The notes below the pieces were generated by a model. That model worked only from the letters and a program-made list of their open reading frames with translations. It was not told the origin of the DNA and did not search any database. DNA of 64,000 nucleotides, from the NCBI GenBank assembly GCA_945862985.1, contig CAMAZF010000004.1, forward strand, positions 39,122 through 103,121, given 5' to 3'. The first letter of the stretch is position 1; every line of letters begins with the position of its first letter. This DNA comes from Bordetella parapertussis (GTDB lineage Bacteria > Pseudomonadota > Gammaproteobacteria > Burkholderiales > Burkholderiaceae_A). Made by a program: the position numbers and the translations under genes. Of this stretch, positions 1 through 10,814 are shown piece by piece.

Positions 1-3000
1 CCGAGCCTTCGGCTTGATGCCCAGTCACTTGGTGTGCGTTGGGCTTATCTGCTCTCGGGCTCTGCTGACTGGATGTCCAAGGGTGAGCTTCCTCGCGAGC
101 TCAAAGAGCTGCTCGATCTTTCAGGAACGGAGTGGCCCGAGAGTCGTCGAGGCAGCACCCGCATCTGGGTCTTTCCGAGGCAGGGCACTCGAAGTCCATG
201 GTCTTCCAAGGCTTCCGATATTCTGCTGTCCTGCGGGGTGACCGGGCTCGATCGCATTGAGCGCGGACAATGTTTCGACATTCCGCTCTCGGAAGATCGT
301 GTTGGGCCTCTGCTTGGCCTATTGTTTGATCGAATGGTCGAGCAGGTCTTTGTCGGGGAGCCTCCGCTGGGGCTCTTCGAATCGCGCGACGTTCAGCCTT
401 TGACACAGGTTGACCGAAGTCAGTTGGCGTTGGCCAATCGCAGTCTCGGCCTTGCGCTCTCGACCGAGGAGCTCGACTACCTTCGCGAGGCATATGACCG
501 TCTGGGTCGTGACCCGACCGATGTCGAGCTGCTCATGTTCGCGCAGGCCAATTCTGAGCATTGCCGGCACAAGATTTTTAATGCCAGTTTCACAATCAAT
601 GGCGAGGCACAGCCTCAGTCGCTGTTCGGCATGATTCGGCATACCCATGGCGTCACGCCGCAGTTCACCCTCTCGGCGTACTCCGACAACGCGGCAGTCT
701 TGCAAGGGGCTACTGCCGCGCGCCTGGTTCCCGCTCCCGGCGAGCCGGGGCCATACGCAGTGCGCCACACCGATCTACACACCGTGCTCAAAGCTGAGAC
801 GCACAACCACCCCACGGCGATCTCGCCCTTCCCAGGTGCTGCAACGGGGGCTGGCGGTGAGATTCGTGACGAGGGCGCAACGGGCCGAGGTGCAGAACCT
901 CGTGCAGGCTTGACGGGCTTCACAGTCTCCCATCTGGACTTTTCGGGGCGTCCGCAGGCGCCCAGTCGCATTGCCTCGGCGCTGTCCATCATGACGGAAG
1001 GGCCGCTGGGTGCTGCGGCGTTCAACAACGAATTCGGCCGTCCAGGCCTGCTGGGATACTTTCGTGCGTTTGAGCTGACCCACAACGGCCAGCGCTGGGG
1101 CTATCACAAGCCCATCATGCTGGCAGGTGGTGTGGGAGCCATCGAAGGCGCCATGGTCCAGAAGGACCTCATCCCAGAGGAGGCCTTGCTCATTCAGTTG
1201 GGTGGCCCAGGGATGAGGATTGGCATGGGCGGTGGGGCAGCATCCTCGCTTCAGACGGGGCATAACGACGAAGCGCTCGACTTTGACTCTGTCCAGCGGG
1301 GAAATCCAGAAATGCAGCGACGGGCTCAGGAGGTCATCGATGCCTGTGTGGCCCTTGGACCTGAGAATCCCATCATCTCCATCCATGACGTCGGTGCGGG
1401 TGGGCTCTCCAATGCCTTCCCCGAGCTGGTCCACGGAGCGGACCTTGGAGGGCGTTTTAGTCTGAGAGACATTCTGCTCGACGAAGAGGGACTCTCGCCG
1501 GCAGAGATCTGGTGTAACGAGTCGCAGGAGCGCTACGTGCTCGCGATTCGCCCGGTCGATCTCTCCCGTTTTGAAGCCCTCTGCCGACGGGAGCGGTGCC
1601 CATTCGCGGTGGTCGGGCGCGCAGTCGCTGAGGACCGTTTGGTGGTGGCCGATCCCCAAACCGACCTTAATACCCAGCAGCCGGTCGACATGCCCATCAG
1701 TGTTTTACTTGGCAAGCCACCTAAGATGCACCGCGATGTGGTCCGCCAACCCGTGGATGCCGGTCAGATCGATCTCACCACCATAGAACTGGAGTCTGCT
1801 GTGTTGGAGGTGCTCAAGCACCCCACCGTGGGCAGCAAAGAATTCCTCATCACCATCGGCGACCGAACGGTTGGGGGCCTCTCAGCTCGCGATCAGATGG
1901 TTGGGCCCTGGCAAACGCCCGTCTCTGACGTGGCGCTTACGCTCTGGGATTATCAAGGCTTTGGCGGCCAGGCGATGGCCCTTGGCGAGCGCCCGCCCGT
2001 GGCCATCGTGAGTCCAGCTGCCTCAGTGCGCCTCGCTTTGGGGGAGGCCCTCACCAATCTGTTTGCCGTTCAACTGCCGGCCCTTGACCAGATCAAGCTC
2101 TGCGCGAACTGGATGGCGGCCTGTGGTGAGCCAGGCCAAGATGCGGCCCTGTACGAGGCTGTTCATGCCTTGGCCATGGAGGCCTGCCCTTCCTTGGGGC
2201 TATCCATCCCTGTGGGCAAAGACTCCCTGAGCATGCGCACCCGTTGGGAGGACGCCACCGGGGAGCAGTCCGTGATCTCCCCCGTGAGCCTCAACCTCAC
2301 CGCTGTAGCGCCGGTCGCAGACGTTCGCCGATGCTGGACGCCACAGATCAACCGGGACCAGGCCGATGGCATTTTGGTGTTGATCGATCTCGGTGGGGGC
2401 AAAAACCGACTGGGCGGGTCGATCCTTGCCCAGACCCAAGGCGTGTTCGGCGGAGCCCCTCCAGATCTGGACGATCCATCGATGTTGCGTCAGCTGCATG
2501 CGGCACTCCATGAACTGCATGAGTTAGGAAATCTGGTTCAGGCCTATCACGACCGCTCCGATGGCGGGCTGTGGGCTTGCCTAGCCGAGATGGCCTTTGC
2601 TGGGCGCTGTGGTCTCACCATCAATCTCGATCTGCTCACCATTGATCCGGTCGCAGCCGATTGGGGAGACTTCAAGATTCGTCCTGAGCAGGTCTCGGTT
2701 CAACGCCATGAGCTCACGCTCAAGGCCCTCTTTGCAGAGGAGCTCGGTGTGGTCCTGCAGGTCTCGAAGGCCCGAAGGACGGAACTGATGGATGTGCTTC
2801 GTCGTCATGGGCTCTCCGCTCGGGCCCATGAAATCGCCTCGCTCAATCCGCGTGACGTGATTGAACTCTATCGCGATGCCAAATGCATCCTCAGTCTCGC
2901 TCGAGCGGATCTCCAGCAGGCTTGGTCTGACGCCTCCATGCAGGTGGCCCTGGGTCGAGATCATCCCGAGTGTGTCGAGCAGGCCTTCAGTGATCTGCGC

Positions 3001-3864
3001 CTCGCATCAGACCCAATGCCCACCGTGGTTCCTCCGGCTTTGTCAGCGGCCCTCAGCGCGCCTCAGGTTCTCAAGTCCATCAGACCTCGAGTGGCCATTC
3101 TGAGAGAGCAAGGGGTCAATGGTCAGGTCGAGATGGCTGCAGCGTTTCACGCGGCCGGCTTTGAGCCCTGGGATGTCCACATGTCCGACCTCGCGGAAGG
3201 CCGGGTCAGTCTCGATTCGTTTGTTGGCCTTGCAGCCTGTGGCGGCTTCTCCTATGGCGATGTCTTAGGCGCGGGTCGAGGATGGGCTCGGTCCATCCTT
3301 TATCAGCCTCGGCTCCGAGACGCCTTTTCCGCCTTTTTTGCTGACACCTCTCGGTTTGCGCTGGGGGTGTGTAATGGCTGCCAGATGATGAGCACCCTCG
3401 CGCCCATCATTCCGGGCGCTCAGGATTGGCCGGTGTTCGAGCGCAATCGCTCCGAGCAGTTTGAAGCGCGCTTGAGCCTGGTCGAGATACAGCCCTCGGC
3501 ATCGATTTTCTTTCAGGGCATGCAGGGGGCCCGCCTGCCGGTGGTGGTCTCCCACGGAGAAGGACGGGCAGACTTTGGCGCGGGGCCACTCGGGCAGCAG
3601 CGGCTCGCACAGGCGCATGTTGCCCTTCGATTCATCCAACCCGATGGGCAGCCCGCAGGTCGGTATCCACAGAACCCAAACGGCTCGCCCGATGGCGTCA
3701 CCGGCCTGACCAACCAAGACGGTCGGGTCACCATACTCATGCCACATCCAGAGCGTACCTTCCGAAGGGTACAGCTCTCTTGGGCTCCCAAGGACTGGTC
3801 TGAACATGGCGATGGGTCGCCCTGGCTTCAGATGTTCCGCAACGCTTACGACTGGGTTCAATAA
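1..3864 (+). CDS. purL: phosphoribosylformylglycinamidine synthase, 5' end cut by window
   Basis: FGAM synthase, the large single-chain form: ATP- and glutamine-dependent conversion of FGAR to FGAM in de novo purine synthesis, in the cytosol. The frame is open from base 1, so the true start lies upstream; against E. coli PurL as I remember it, only about 15-25 N-terminal residues are missing. A GTG at 34 is only an internal codon. Visible blocks: [13 protein letters not shown] near nt 184, [12 protein letters not shown] at 538-573, [20 protein letters not shown] from about 790, and a C-terminal class I glutamine amidotransferase domain with GVCNGCQM (nucleophile Cys codon at 3370) and MPHPERTF from 3739. 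All domains look intact. The next gene starts two bases after the stop, so co-transcription is likely. Confidence 0.97.
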   Translation, partial: PSLRLDAQSLGVRWAYLLSGSADWMSKGELPRELKELLDLSGTEWPESRRGSTRIWVFPRQGTRSPWSSKASDILLSCGVTGLDRIERGQCFDIPLSEDRVGPLLGLLFDRMVEQVFVGEPPLGLFESRDVQPLTQVDRSQLALANRSLGLALSTEELDYLREAYDRLGRDPTDVELLMFAQANSEHCRHKIFNASFTINGEAQPQSLFGMIRHTHGVTPQFTLSAYSDNAAVLQGATAARLVPAPGEPGPYAVRHTDLHTVLKAETHNHPTAISPFPGAATGAGGEIRDEGATGRGAEPRAGLTGFTVSHLDFSGRPQAPSRIASALSIMTEGPLGAAAFNNEFGRPGLLGYFRAFELTHNGQRWGYHKPIMLAGGVGAIEGAMVQKDLIPEEALLIQLGGPGMRIGMGGGAASSLQTGHNDEALDFDSVQRGNPEMQRRAQEVIDACVALGPENPIISIHDVGAGGLSNAFPELVHGADLGGRFSLRDILLDEEGLSPAEIWCNESQERYVLAIRPVDLSRFEALCRRERCPFAVVGRAVAEDRLVVADPQTDLNTQQPVDMPISVLLGKPPKMHRDVVRQPVDAGQIDLTTIELESAVLEVLKHPTVGSKEFLITIGDRTVGGLSARDQMVGPWQTPVSDVALTLWDYQGFGGQAMALGERPPVAIVSPAASVRLALGEALTNLFAVQLPALDQIKLCANWMAACGEPGQDAALYEAVHALAMEACPSLGLSIPVGKDSLSMRTRWEDATGEQSVISPVSLNLTAVAPVADVRRCWTPQINRDQADGILVLIDLGGGKNRLGGSILAQTQGVFGGAPPDLDDPSMLRQLHAALHELHELGNLVQAYHDRSDGGLWACLAEMAFAGRCGLTINLDLLTIDPVAADWGDFKIRPEQVSVQRHELTLKALFAEELGVVLQVSKARRTELMDVLRRHGLSARAHEIASLNPRDVIELYRDAKCILSLARADLQQAWSDASMQVALGRDHPECVEQAFSDLRLASDPMPTVVPPALSAALSAPQVLKSIRPRVAILREQGVNGQVEMAAAFHAAGFEPWDVHMSDLAEGRVSLDSFVGLAACGGFSYGDVLGAGRGWARSILYQPRLRDAFSAFFADTSRFALGVCNGCQMMSTLAPIIPGAQDWPVFERNRSEQFEARLSLVEIQPSASIFFQGMQGARLPVVVSHGEGRADFGAGPLGQQRLAQAHVALRFIQPDGQPAGRYPQNPNGSPDGVTGLTNQDGRVTILMPHPERTFRRVQLSWAPKDWSEHGDGSPWLQMFRNAYDWVQ

Positions 3865-3866
3865 CT

Positions 3867-5483
3867 ATGTTGTCGACTGCAAATATCACCATGCAATTTG
3901 GGGCAAAGCCCCTGTTTGAAAACGTATCGGTGAAGTTCACGGACGGAAATCGGTACGGCCTCATTGGTGCCAATGGCTGTGGTAAGTCCACCTTTATGAA
4001 GATCCTCGGGGGGGACCTAGAGCAAACCAACGGCGTGGTGATGACAGAGCCAGGCGTTCGCCTCGGAAAGCTTCGTCAGGATCAATTCGCCTATGAGGAT
4101 GTTCGGGTGCTGGATGTGGTCATGATGGGGCACGAGGAGATGTGGGCCGCCATGACGGAGCGTGACGCGATTTACGCCAATCCAGATGCGACCGAAGAGG
4201 ACTACATGAAGGCGGCAGACCTGGAGGCCAGGTTTGCTGAATTCGATGGCTATACCGCAGAGGCGCGCGCGGGCGAGCTCTTGCTCGGGGCAGGGATTCC
4301 CTTGGAGCAGCACAATGGTCCGATGAGCGAGATTGCCCCGGGCTGGAAGCTACGGGTCTTGCTGGCGCAGGCCATGTTCTCTAATCCGGACGTGCTCTTA
4401 CTTGATGAGCCCACCAACAACCTTGACATCGACACCATTCGCTGGCTCGAAGATCTGCTCAACGAGCGTGACAGCACCATGATCATCATCTCCCACGACC
4501 GTCATTTCCTCAATTCCGTCTGTACCCATATGGCCGACGTGGACTACGGAGAAATTCGCATCTACCCGGGAAATTACGACGACTACATGCTGGCCGCCAC
4601 AGAATCCCGGGCGCGCCTGATGGCAGCGAACGCCAAGGGAAAAGAGCGGGTGGCCGAACTGCAAGACTTTGTTCGCCGATTCTCAGCAAACAAATCCAAA
4701 GCAAAGCAGGCGACCTCTCGACGCAAGCTCATTGAGAAGATTCAAGCGGATGCCGTAGAGGTTCGACCATCCTCCAGACAGAACCCCTACATCCGGTTTG
4801 AGCAGACCAAGCAGCTCTACCGTCAGGCCGTTCACCTTCAGAGTGTTGAGAAAGGGTTTGAGGGCCAAAAGGTGCTCGACAAGGTCTCCCTCATGATTGA
4901 GGCCGGAGAGAAGATTGCCATTGTGGGAGCGAACGGAGCGGGTAAGTCCACGCTGGTGAAGACCATGGTGGGTGAGGCCCTCAGTGGCTATGGTGTAGAC
5001 GGGGGGCTGGTGAAGTGGGCTGAGAATGCGCAGATTGGCTACATGGCTCAGGACGTCTATCCAGACTTCGAGCAAGACAGTAGCCTCACCACCTGGCTTC
5101 AGCGATTTTCCCAAGAGGGAGATGACGATCAGGCACTGCGCTCGATTCTGGGCCGATTGTTGTTCTCAGGGGATGAGGTGCATAAGCCCGTCCGTGTCTT
5201 GTCCGGAGGGGAGAAGCACCGGATGACCTTCGGGCGTCTCATGCTGGAGCGCCCCAATGTGCTCATCATGGACGAGCCTACCAATCACCTCGACATGGAA
5301 TCCATTGAGTCCCTTCAAATGGCCCTGGAGAAGTACGAGGGGACTTTGCTCGTCGTCTCCCATGACCGGGAGTTCGTCAACGCGGTCGCCAATCGAATTT
5401 TTTACATGAAGGGTGATGGAAAAGTAATTGATTTTAAAGGAACTTATGATGAGTTTCTGACCAGCCAAGGGCTGGAGGTCTAG
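3867..5483 (+). CDS. ybiT: ABC-F family ATPase, YbiT type
   Basis: Soluble ABC-F protein of 538 aa with two ATP-binding cassettes and no membrane segment; the family acts on ribosomes as translation factors. Cassette 1 has Walker A GANGCGKS (residues 34-41) and [11 protein letters not shown]; cassette 2 has Walker A GANGAGKS, signature LSGGEKHR and [11 protein letters not shown]. The N-terminus ([16 protein letters not shown], then [13 protein letters not shown] sequence) matches E. coli YbiT better than EttA, Uup or YheS as I recall them. It follows purL by 2 bp and precedes the Mrp gene by 2 bp. The subfamily assignment comes from remembered sequence; the ABC-F call itself is firm. Confidence 0.9.
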   Translation: MLSTANITMQFGAKPLFENVSVKFTDGNRYGLIGANGCGKSTFMKILGGDLEQTNGVVMTEPGVRLGKLRQDQFAYEDVRVLDVVMMGHEEMWAAMTERDAIYANPDATEEDYMKAADLEARFAEFDGYTAEARAGELLLGAGIPLEQHNGPMSEIAPGWKLRVLLAQAMFSNPDVLLLDEPTNNLDIDTIRWLEDLLNERDSTMIIISHDRHFLNSVCTHMADVDYGEIRIYPGNYDDYMLAATESRARLMAANAKGKERVAELQDFVRRFSANKSKAKQATSRRKLIEKIQADAVEVRPSSRQNPYIRFEQTKQLYRQAVHLQSVEKGFEGQKVLDKVSLMIEAGEKIAIVGANGAGKSTLVKTMVGEALSGYGVDGGLVKWAENAQIGYMAQDVYPDFEQDSSLTTWLQRFSQEGDDDQALRSILGRLLFSGDEVHKPVRVLSGGEKHRMTFGRLMLERPNVLIMDEPTNHLDMESIESLQMALEKYEGTLLVVSHDREFVNAVANRIFYMKGDGKVIDFKGTYDEFLTSQGLEV

Positions 5484-5485
5484 GC

Positions 5486-6313
5486 ATGGCCGCTGCTCAA
5501 GAGCCCGTATCGGGTGTGAAGGCCGTGGTGGCTGTGGCCTCCGGTAAGGGCGGCGTAGGCAAGTCGACCACCACCATCAACCTGGCGCTTGCACTCTCTC
5601 AGATGGGCTTGCGCGTCGGCGTGGCCGATGCGGACATCTACGGTCCTAGCCTTCCCACCTTGCTCGATCTCCATGACAAGCCTGAGATCACCGAGGACAA
5701 GCGGATGCTGCCGCTGCGAAAGCTCGGCCTTCAGGTCAACTCCATCGGCTTTTTGGTCCCACCAGATCAGGCAGTGGCCTGGAGAGGGCCCATGGCTTCG
5801 GGGGCGCTTCAGCAGATCGTGAAACAGACGGCCTGGGACCACCTCGACGTCCTTCTCATTGATATGCCTCCCGGTACCGGCGATGTCCACCTCACCTTGG
5901 CCCAACAGATTCCATTGCAAGGCGCTGTGATTGTGACCACCCCGCAGCGGATGGCATTGGCTGATGCCCTGAAGGGCCTGCGCATGTTTGAGAGGGTCTC
6001 CGTGCCCGTGCTGGGCATCGTTGAGAATATGGCGGTCTTTGCCTGTCCTTGCTGCAAAGGGGTGTCGCACCTCTTTGGACAGGGCGGGGGCCAGCAGCTT
6101 GCAGACCAGACGGGAGTTCCCCTCTTGGGCAGCCTTCCGTTGGTGGCCAGCATCATGGAGCAGTCCGACAAGGGCGTCCCCACGGTGGCGGCTTTCCCGG
6201 AGGGCCCTGAGGCCAAGCTCTATGCTGAGATCGCCCAGCGGCTCTGGTCTGACCTCTCCGAGAGATTGGTCAAGGCCGCCAAGCGGCCCACCATCAAGAT
6301 CGTTTCAGCTTAG
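5486..6313 (+). CDS. apbC: Mrp/ApbC P-loop iron-sulfur carrier, short form
   Basis: Mrp/NBP35-family ATPase, a scaffold or carrier that delivers Fe-S clusters to apoproteins in the cytosol. The deviant Walker A GKGGVGKST is at residues 20-28, followed by DADIYGPSLPT, DMPPGTGD and the cluster-binding C-x-x-C in FACPCCKGVSH. At 275 aa it is shorter than the usual form of about 360 aa: the N-terminal MIP18/DUF59 domain is absent and the protein starts about ten residues before the P-loop region. The upstream gene ends 2 bp before the ATG, so the missing domain is not hidden in another frame there. The 3' end overlaps convergent serB by 9 bp. Confidence 0.92.
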   Translation: MAAAQEPVSGVKAVVAVASGKGGVGKSTTTINLALALSQMGLRVGVADADIYGPSLPTLLDLHDKPEITEDKRMLPLRKLGLQVNSIGFLVPPDQAVAWRGPMASGALQQIVKQTAWDHLDVLLIDMPPGTGDVHLTLAQQIPLQGAVIVTTPQRMALADALKGLRMFERVSVPVLGIVENMAVFACPCCKGVSHLFGQGGGQQLADQTGVPLLGSLPLVASIMEQSDKGVPTVAAFPEGPEAKLYAEIAQRLWSDLSERLVKAAKRPTIKIVSA

Positions 6314-7276
6314 AGACTTCCAGCCCAACAAGAGGCTGTCGAGACGGCTGTGCTGAATCGCCCGCATGGCCTTGCTGCGCACGGCTGGTTTGGCGCGATG
6401 GGCCACGCTCAGGCCCGCGAGGGCCATCATGGGAAGATCGTTTGCCCCGTCTCCAATCGCAATGGCCTTGTTGGTCGCCACGCCGCGCTCGCTGCAGACT
6501 CGCGTGAGTGTGGCTGCCTTCACCGCACCGTCCACGATTTCACCGACGAGGTGGCCCGTGAGAAGGCCATCCTCGACCTCGAGCACATTGGAGCGAACTT
6601 CTTGAAAACCGAGGAGTGCACTGACCGGGGAGGTGAATAAGGTGAATCCACCAGACACCAGAAGGGTAGTGAGGCCTGCGGAATTGGCGGCCTCCACCAG
6701 CTGACGCGCGCCAGGCGTCAGGCGAAGCGCCTGATCAATCACTTCCTGAGCGGCCTCCACCGGGACTCCTTTGAGCAGCGCCACGCGCTGCCGAAGGCTC
6801 TCGGCATAGTCCGCAATCTCTCCACGCATGGCAGCCTCGGTGATGGCCGCGACCTCGGCCTTCTTCCCCGCGAAGGCTGCGAGCTCATCAATGCACTCAA
6901 TGGTGATGACGGTGGAGTCCATGTCCATGGCGAGCACCGCGAAGTCGCCCAGCTCCTCTCCCTCCGGAATGAGGGCCAAGTCATATCGTTGTTGGTCACA
7001 GGTCTCACGAAGGGCCTTGAACGCCCGCGCGGCCAGATCTCCGGGAACCGGTCCCCAGATCAAGGTTCCTGCATGGCCGAGCGCCTCAGCGGGGGTGAGG
7101 GGAATCGCCCGCAGGGGCGCGCGCGCTGGAGCGGGCAAGACCGGTCCGGCAGGGATGAGGGCGCGAGCGATCAGGGCGTCTAGTTCCGCCTGAAAGGCGT
7201 CGGGACGACTGACCACCATGCCACGTTCGTTCACGCCGGGGCTGATCACGAGTCGGTGGGGCAGTTTCAGGTTCAT
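6305..7276 (-). CDS. serB: phosphoserine phosphatase
   Basis: HAD-superfamily phosphatase for the last step of serine synthesis, O-phosphoserine to serine, cytosolic. The 323 aa length matches E. coli SerB. The HAD nucleophile motif is MDMDST, with Asp 118 and Asp 120; VSGGFTLF (motif II) and IGDGANDLPMM (motif III) follow. It lies 3 bp downstream of mfd on the same strand and probably shares its transcript. The 3' end overlaps apbC by 9 bp tail to tail. The ATG at 7276 is the only sensible start, giving the usual N-terminal regulatory-type region before the HAD core. Confidence 0.95.
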   Translation of the reverse strand: MNLKLPHRLVISPGVNERGMVVSRPDAFQAELDALIARALIPAGPVLPAPARAPLRAIPLTPAEALGHAGTLIWGPVPGDLAARAFKALRETCDQQRYDLALIPEGEELGDFAVLAMDMDSTVITIECIDELAAFAGKKAEVAAITEAAMRGEIADYAESLRQRVALLKGVPVEAAQEVIDQALRLTPGARQLVEAANSAGLTTLLVSGGFTLFTSPVSALLGFQEVRSNVLEVEDGLLTGHLVGEIVDGAVKAATLTRVCSERGVATNKAIAIGDGANDLPMMALAGLSVAHRAKPAVRSKAMRAIQHSRLDSLLLGWKSLS

Positions 7277-7279
7277 GCG

Positions 7280-10200
7280 TTAACCCTTGTTGGGAAACAG
7301 GTGGGAGAGTGCTTCTCGGATCTGCATCAGGCGTTGAGCGAGATCCTTGGACTCACTCATAAAGCGAATGCGGTCTTGGCCAGCGAGTTTAAATCGCTTG
7401 TCTTTCTGAATGAGGACAATCACCCGGCTCGGATCGATGGGGGCATCGGATCTCAACTGAAGGCTGACGCCGTCTTGCGTTGCATCGAGCTTCTGAACGC
7501 CCAGTGGCTTGGCCTTGAGCCTCAGCTTGTGAGTCTCGATGAGCGCACGGGCTGGGTCTGGCAATTGACCGAAACGGTCGATGAGCTCCTCTTGCAGGCT
7601 CTGGAGGGTCTCGAAGTCCTCCGCACTGGCCAAGCGCTTGTAGAGCATGAGCCGCTCGTGAATGTCGCCACAGAAATCGGCCGGAAGCAGGGCGGGCAGG
7701 TGAAGATTGATTTCCACAGTGGCGCGCAGCGGGGCGTCCATGTCGGGCTCCCGGCCAGCTTTCAGCGCAGATACGGCCTCAGTGAGCATGTCGTTGTAGA
7801 GTTGAAAGCCCACTTCGGTCATGTTTCCGGACTGGTTGTCTCCAAGCACCTCTCCAGCGCCCCGAATCTCGAGGTCGTGCATGGCGAGAAAGAAACCGCT
7901 TCCCAACTCCTCCATGGCTTGAATGGCCTCGAGGCGCTTGGCGGCGTCCTTTGAGAGCGCCTGCTCGTCGGGAACCAGAAGGTAAGCATAGGCTTGGTGG
8001 TGGGAGCGACCCACACGACCCCGAAGCTGGTGAAGCTGGGCCAAGCCAAATTTGTCGGCCCGATAAATCACAATCGTGTTCGCGGTCGGTACATTGATGC
8101 CCGTCTCAATGATGGTGCTGCAGAGCAAGACATTGATGCGCTGTTGGTTGAAGTCGCGCATCACCCGTTCAAGATCTCGCTCGCCCAGCTGTCCATGGGC
8201 GACTCCGATTCGTGCCTCCGGCACCAGTTCCACCAGATGCTCCAGTCGATTCTGGATGGTCTCGACCTCGTTGTGCAGCACATAGGCCTGACCGCCTCGC
8301 TTCAGCTCCCGCAGCAGCGCCTCTCGCACCGCGTCGTTGGTTTCACGGCGCACAAAGGTCTTGATCGCCAGTCGTTTCTGAGGGGCAGTCGCGATGACTG
8401 AGAAGTCTCGAATCCCCTCCATGCTCATGGCAAGGGTGCGAGGAATGGGCGTGGCCGTGAGGGTGAGAACGTCGACTTCGGCACGCAGGGCCTTCAGCGC
8501 CTCCTTCTGGCGGACTCCAAACCGATGTTCTTCGTCAATGATCACCAGCCCGAGCCTGGAGAATTGGGTGTCGCGAGAGAGCAGCTTGTGGGTACCAATG
8601 ACGATATCGATCTCGCCCGCTGCAATGCCCTTCAAGGCCGCTGCGCTCTCTTTAGCGGTGCGAAAGCGAGACAGCTCTGCGAGTTTGACCGGCCAGTTTG
8701 AAAAACGGTCCTGGAACGTCTGGAAGTGCTGCTCAGCCAAAAGTGTGGTGGGGCAGAGCACCGCGACCTGTCGGCCATCCATGACGGCAATGAAGGCTGC
8801 ACGCAGCGCGACCTCCGTCTTTCCAAAGCCAACGTCGCCGCACACGAGACGATCCATGGGCTTATCGCGAATCATGTCTTGGACCACGGCATGGATGGCG
8901 GCCAGCTGGTCTGGGGTCTCTTCAAAGCCAAAGCCTTCGGAGAATCGCTCGTAGTCGCCCGCCTGAAACTGGAAGCCATGCCCGGTTCGGCTGGCTCGCC
9001 GGGCATACAGGTTGAGCAGCTCTGCAGCGGTGTCCCGCGCCATCTTGGCGGCCTTGGCCTTGGACTTCTCCCACTGCCCGCTGCCGAGGCTGTGGAGCGG
9101 TGCCTGATCGGGGTTGGCTCCCGTGTAACGGCTGATTAAGTGGAGCTGCGAGACCGGAACATAGAGCGTGCTGCCGCCAGAGTAGGTGAGGTGAAGAAAC
9201 TCACTCAGGCCCTCTCCAAGGTCCATGTGGGTGAGCCCCTCGTAGCGACCAATGCCGTGCTGAAGATGGACGACTGGATCGCCGGGCTTGAGCTCAGAGA
9301 GGTCACGAATGAGCGTATCGACATTGGTGGCCTGCTGGCGTGCAGCGGATGGGCTTCGGCGTCCGGTATCGGCGAAGAGCTCAGATTCTGTGAGTAGGGT
9401 GAGGCGCCACCACGGCGCTGCAAAGCCCCGCTGGACGGGGAGAGTGGCCAAGAGCACGGTGGGCGCAGCAGGCTGCTGGCCTTGAAGCCTTGCCTGCAAA
9501 GAGGCCCAGTCGTCGAGTGGCTCCACGCCAAGCGCCTGATCTTGCAGGAGCTGAAGCAGTGTTTCACGACGGCCATGAGATTCGACTGCCAGCACCACCC
9601 AGGCGTCGTTCGCATGGATGGTGTTTACCGTCTCGACCAACCTGCCAAAGGGGTGGGCCGCGCGACGGTCTGCCCGCACGTCGGGCAGGCCAGCAGTGGG
9701 ACTGACGTCGGTGCGCGAGAGGCTGGTTCTGGCAAAGGGTCGCAGGGCATCGTGAACGGCCTCGGGCGAAAGCCAGAGCGATTCGGGTGGAAGCACCGGT
9801 CGCTCGAGATCATGCTTGAGGAACTGGTAGCGAGCCCTGATGGCGCCCAGGGTCTCCTGCAGGGGCTCATCGAGAAGACCCAGGATGAGCACCTGCCCCT
9901 GGGGGTGGATGTAATCGGTCAGATTCGCCAGCGGGGTGTCAAAGAGCAGGGGAAGGTAGTACTCGATGCCTGCGCCGAACACTCCGTTTGCAGCGTCCTT
10001 GTAGAGACTGCAGCGAGAGGGGTCGCCCTCGAACTGTTCACGCCAGCGACTGCGAAATCTGGATGCAGCCTCCTCGCCCCTTGGATACTCCCGACCCGGA
10101 AGGAGACGAATCTCTTTGACTGGATGAATGCTGCGCTGGGTGTCGGGGTCAAAGACTCGAATGGCCTCGACATCCTCATCGAAGAGCTCGACCCGGACCG

Positions 10201-10798
10201 GCAGATCGGATCCCATGGGAAAGAGGTCAAGGATTCCCCCGCGAACAGCATACTCACCAGGGCTCACCACCTGGCTCACCGCGTTATAGCCTGCTCGACG
10301 GAGCTGCTCACGCAGTCTGTCCATTGACAAGGCCTGGCCAGCGCGAAAGAAGAAGGTGTTGGCGGCGAGAAACTCTGGCGGTGGGAGCCTTTGTAGGAGG
10401 GTGGGGGCCGCCACAATCACCGCGTCGAGCTGCCCGGTCAACGCCTCATATAGGGTGAGGAGTCGATCGGAGATCAGGTCTTGATGGGGGGAAAAGGCCT
10501 CATAGGCGAGGGTCTCCCAGTCGGGCAGGTACCGAACCCGCAGGTCAGGCTCAAAAACCCGGATCTCCTGCTCTAGCCGCTGTCCTTGGGCCGCATCATG
10601 GGCGATGATGAGGCCAGCGGCCCCGGATTCACTCGCAGGCTTGGAGGGCAGCGCACGCACCCATTGGGCCGAGAGCAGCGCGTCTGCAGAGCCCGTGGGA
10701 CTGGCCAATGCAATGGACTGGCCGGCTTGTGGCGCACGCGCCTGGTGAAGATGGTAGAGGTCGATTGGGGCGAGGTGCGGGCGTTTCGGGTCATTCAT
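7280..10798 (-). CDS. mfd: transcription-repair coupling factor
   Basis: Mfd releases RNA polymerase stalled at DNA lesions and recruits UvrA for nucleotide excision repair. Full length at 1172 aa. It has the N-terminal UvrB-like module (LPDWETLAYEAFSPHQD), the RNA-polymerase-interacting CarD-like part (GDPVVHLQHGIGRYEG), the RecG-like translocase with Walker A GDVGFGKTE and DEEH box, and the C-terminal TRCF domain. Start ATG at 10798 (MNDPKRP). A TAAAAT hexamer on the minus strand (10810-10805) sits exactly 6 bases before this ATG and there is no Shine-Dalgarno, so a leaderless transcript is plausible. ispDF starts only 16 bp away in the opposite direction. Confidence 0.97.
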   Translation of the reverse strand: MNDPKRPHLAPIDLYHLHQARAPQAGQSIALASPTGSADALLSAQWVRALPSKPASESGAAGLIIAHDAAQGQRLEQEIRVFEPDLRVRYLPDWETLAYEAFSPHQDLISDRLLTLYEALTGQLDAVIVAAPTLLQRLPPPEFLAANTFFFRAGQALSMDRLREQLRRAGYNAVSQVVSPGEYAVRGGILDLFPMGSDLPVRVELFDEDVEAIRVFDPDTQRSIHPVKEIRLLPGREYPRGEEAASRFRSRWREQFEGDPSRCSLYKDAANGVFGAGIEYYLPLLFDTPLANLTDYIHPQGQVLILGLLDEPLQETLGAIRARYQFLKHDLERPVLPPESLWLSPEAVHDALRPFARTSLSRTDVSPTAGLPDVRADRRAAHPFGRLVETVNTIHANDAWVVLAVESHGRRETLLQLLQDQALGVEPLDDWASLQARLQGQQPAAPTVLLATLPVQRGFAAPWWRLTLLTESELFADTGRRSPSAARQQATNVDTLIRDLSELKPGDPVVHLQHGIGRYEGLTHMDLGEGLSEFLHLTYSGGSTLYVPVSQLHLISRYTGANPDQAPLHSLGSGQWEKSKAKAAKMARDTAAELLNLYARRASRTGHGFQFQAGDYERFSEGFGFEETPDQLAAIHAVVQDMIRDKPMDRLVCGDVGFGKTEVALRAAFIAVMDGRQVAVLCPTTLLAEQHFQTFQDRFSNWPVKLAELSRFRTAKESAAALKGIAAGEIDIVIGTHKLLSRDTQFSRLGLVIIDEEHRFGVRQKEALKALRAEVDVLTLTATPIPRTLAMSMEGIRDFSVIATAPQKRLAIKTFVRRETNDAVREALLRELKRGGQAYVLHNEVETIQNRLEHLVELVPEARIGVAHGQLGERDLERVMRDFNQQRINVLLCSTIIETGINVPTANTIVIYRADKFGLAQLHQLRGRVGRSHHQAYAYLLVPDEQALSKDAAKRLEAIQAMEELGSGFFLAMHDLEIRGAGEVLGDNQSGNMTEVGFQLYNDMLTEAVSALKAGREPDMDAPLRATVEINLHLPALLPADFCGDIHERLMLYKRLASAEDFETLQSLQEELIDRFGQLPDPARALIETHKLRLKAKPLGVQKLDATQDGVSLQLRSDAPIDPSRVIVLIQKDKRFKLAGQDRIRFMSESKDLAQRLMQIREALSHLFPNKG

Positions 10799-10814
10799 CT
10801 GGTAATTTTAGAGG
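10799..10814. promoter_or_regulatory. shared divergent mfd/ispDF promoter core
   Basis: Only 16 bp separate the mfd ATG (minus, 10798) from the ispDF GTG (plus, 10815). The gap contains TAATTT at 10803-10808 on the plus strand, followed by 6 bases and GTG, and TAAAAT at 10810-10805 on the minus strand, followed by 6 bases and ATG. Both have the spacing expected of a -10 element with transcription starting at the first base of the start codon. I see no clear -35. The promoter call is inference from spacing and composition. Confidence 0.45.

Noticed and set aside
775..1659. Open frame of 294 codons on the minus strand
   Set aside because: Antisense to conserved purL; no recognisable protein family.
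7256..7954. Open frame of 232 codons on the plus strand
   Set aside because: Antisense to the mfd C-terminus; no family resemblance.
9482..10327. Long open frame (281 codons) on the plus strand
   Set aside because: Antisense to mfd, which is intact and highly conserved; shadow frames of this length are expected in GC-rich DNA.
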